Part shown: positions 22,520 to 22,662 of the stretch, piece after piece | How positions within the stretch are numbered: position 1 is the first letter of the stretch | Layout: every line of letters begins with the position of its first letter | IMG/VR virus record: IMGVR_UViG_3300022538_000055 | Span: 1-22,662 of that record | Source of the DNA: a virus | Direction: 5' to 3' (one strand) | Length of the DNA: 22,662 nt | Position numbers and translations under genes: made by a program | Notes under the pieces: model-generated | What the model was told of the DNA's origin: nothing | The model's input: only the letters and a program-made list of their open reading frames with translations | The model's database searches: none

Positions 22520-22662
22520 TTGCTAACTCCAATAGAATATCTGCATGACAAGGTAAGGGAGCACACCAGCACACTAGGTCTTTGCCACGCAGTTCTTCTA
22601 TATCATTTATTAGACCACTTAGGTGGAGATACAGCTTGTATTCCATTATGACCTCCTCCCTA
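22512..22662 (-). CDS. DUF4326 protein, C-terminal part (5' end outside window)
   Basis: The frame is open to the window edge. It reads Arg-Glu-Glu-Val-Ile-Met-Glu-Tyr, then an amphipathic helix and Leu-Arg-Gly-Lys-Asp-Leu-Val-Cys-Trp-Cys-Ala-Pro followed by Cys-His-Ala-Asp-Ile-Leu-Leu-Glu-Leu-Ala, the closing motif of DUF4326. The Cys-x-Cys...Cys-His set probably binds a metal. The family is common in phages, and its biochemical role is not known to me. An ATG at 22646 after GGGAGGAGG could be read as a 44-residue gene, but the family-like residues before it favour a longer protein with an internal Met. The TGA overlaps the polymerase start by eight bases. Confidence 0.8.
   Translation of the reverse strand, partial: REEVIMEYKLYLHLSGLINDIEELRGKDLVCWCAPLPCHADILLELAND

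Noticed and set aside
22512-22646. A complete 44-residue gene starting at the ATG at 22646
   Set aside because: The frame continues to the window edge with residues (Arg-Glu-Glu-Val-Ile) typical of full-length DUF4326, so the gene is better read as partial.

Overview
The window is a piece of a tailed double-stranded DNA bacteriophage genome (Caudoviricetes), probably from a metagenome and incomplete at both ends. The evidence is a scaffold plus HK97-type major capsid gene pair, a probable portal 3' end, large tail and fibre genes, and an oppositely oriented block of replication genes. Starts are preceded by strong AGGAGG-type ribosome sites, ATG, GTG and TTG starts are all used, and the standard code fits. 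I see no integrase, tRNA, CRISPR array or insertion sequence. The host cannot be named. No tape measure, tail tube or sheath gene is visible, which leans towards a short-tailed (podovirus-like) virion, although the 677-residue protein resembles siphovirus tail-hub proteins.

Layout of the + strand, 1-18980 (late genes). A probable portal end is followed by a 2,250-residue protein carrying a zinc-peptidase motif, then scaffold, major capsid protein and a probable cement protein. After a strong hairpin come three very small genes, a 184-residue virion protein, a 781-residue beta-propeller and repeat protein, a 677-residue tail protein and a fibre protein with three exact-period repeats. A lysis-like cassette follows (small two-helix membrane protein, papain-like cysteine domain protein, single-helix membrane protein). 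Last are a probable frameshifted zinc-ribbon gene, an adaptor-like virion protein and an HNH endonuclease. Four near-consensus sigma-70 promoters, all with 17-base spacers, lie at about 7.56, 10.44, 13.09 and 16.38 kb, so this late region is probably read by host-type RNA polymerase from several entry points.

Layout of the - strand, 22662-19049 (replication and metabolism). In transcription order: the end of a DUF4326 gene, the palm/fingers half of a family A DNA polymerase as a separate gene, a 53-residue unknown, a beta-type N6/N4 DNA methyltransferase, a DnaQ-like 3'-5' exonuclease, three small unknowns, a Cys-rich microprotein and a nucleoside 2-deoxyribosyltransferase-like protein. Most are joined by overlapping or abutting stop/start codons. 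The operon ends at a hairpin followed by a T5 tract in the 68-base convergent gap.

The most notable points are the polymerase gene that begins just before motif A and so lacks exonuclease, thumb and early palm, an in-frame gene inside the 781-residue gene with its own promoter and ribosome site, extreme CpG depletion (an 891-base stretch with none) with no GATC found by eye, and the giant peptidase-bearing protein between portal and capsid.
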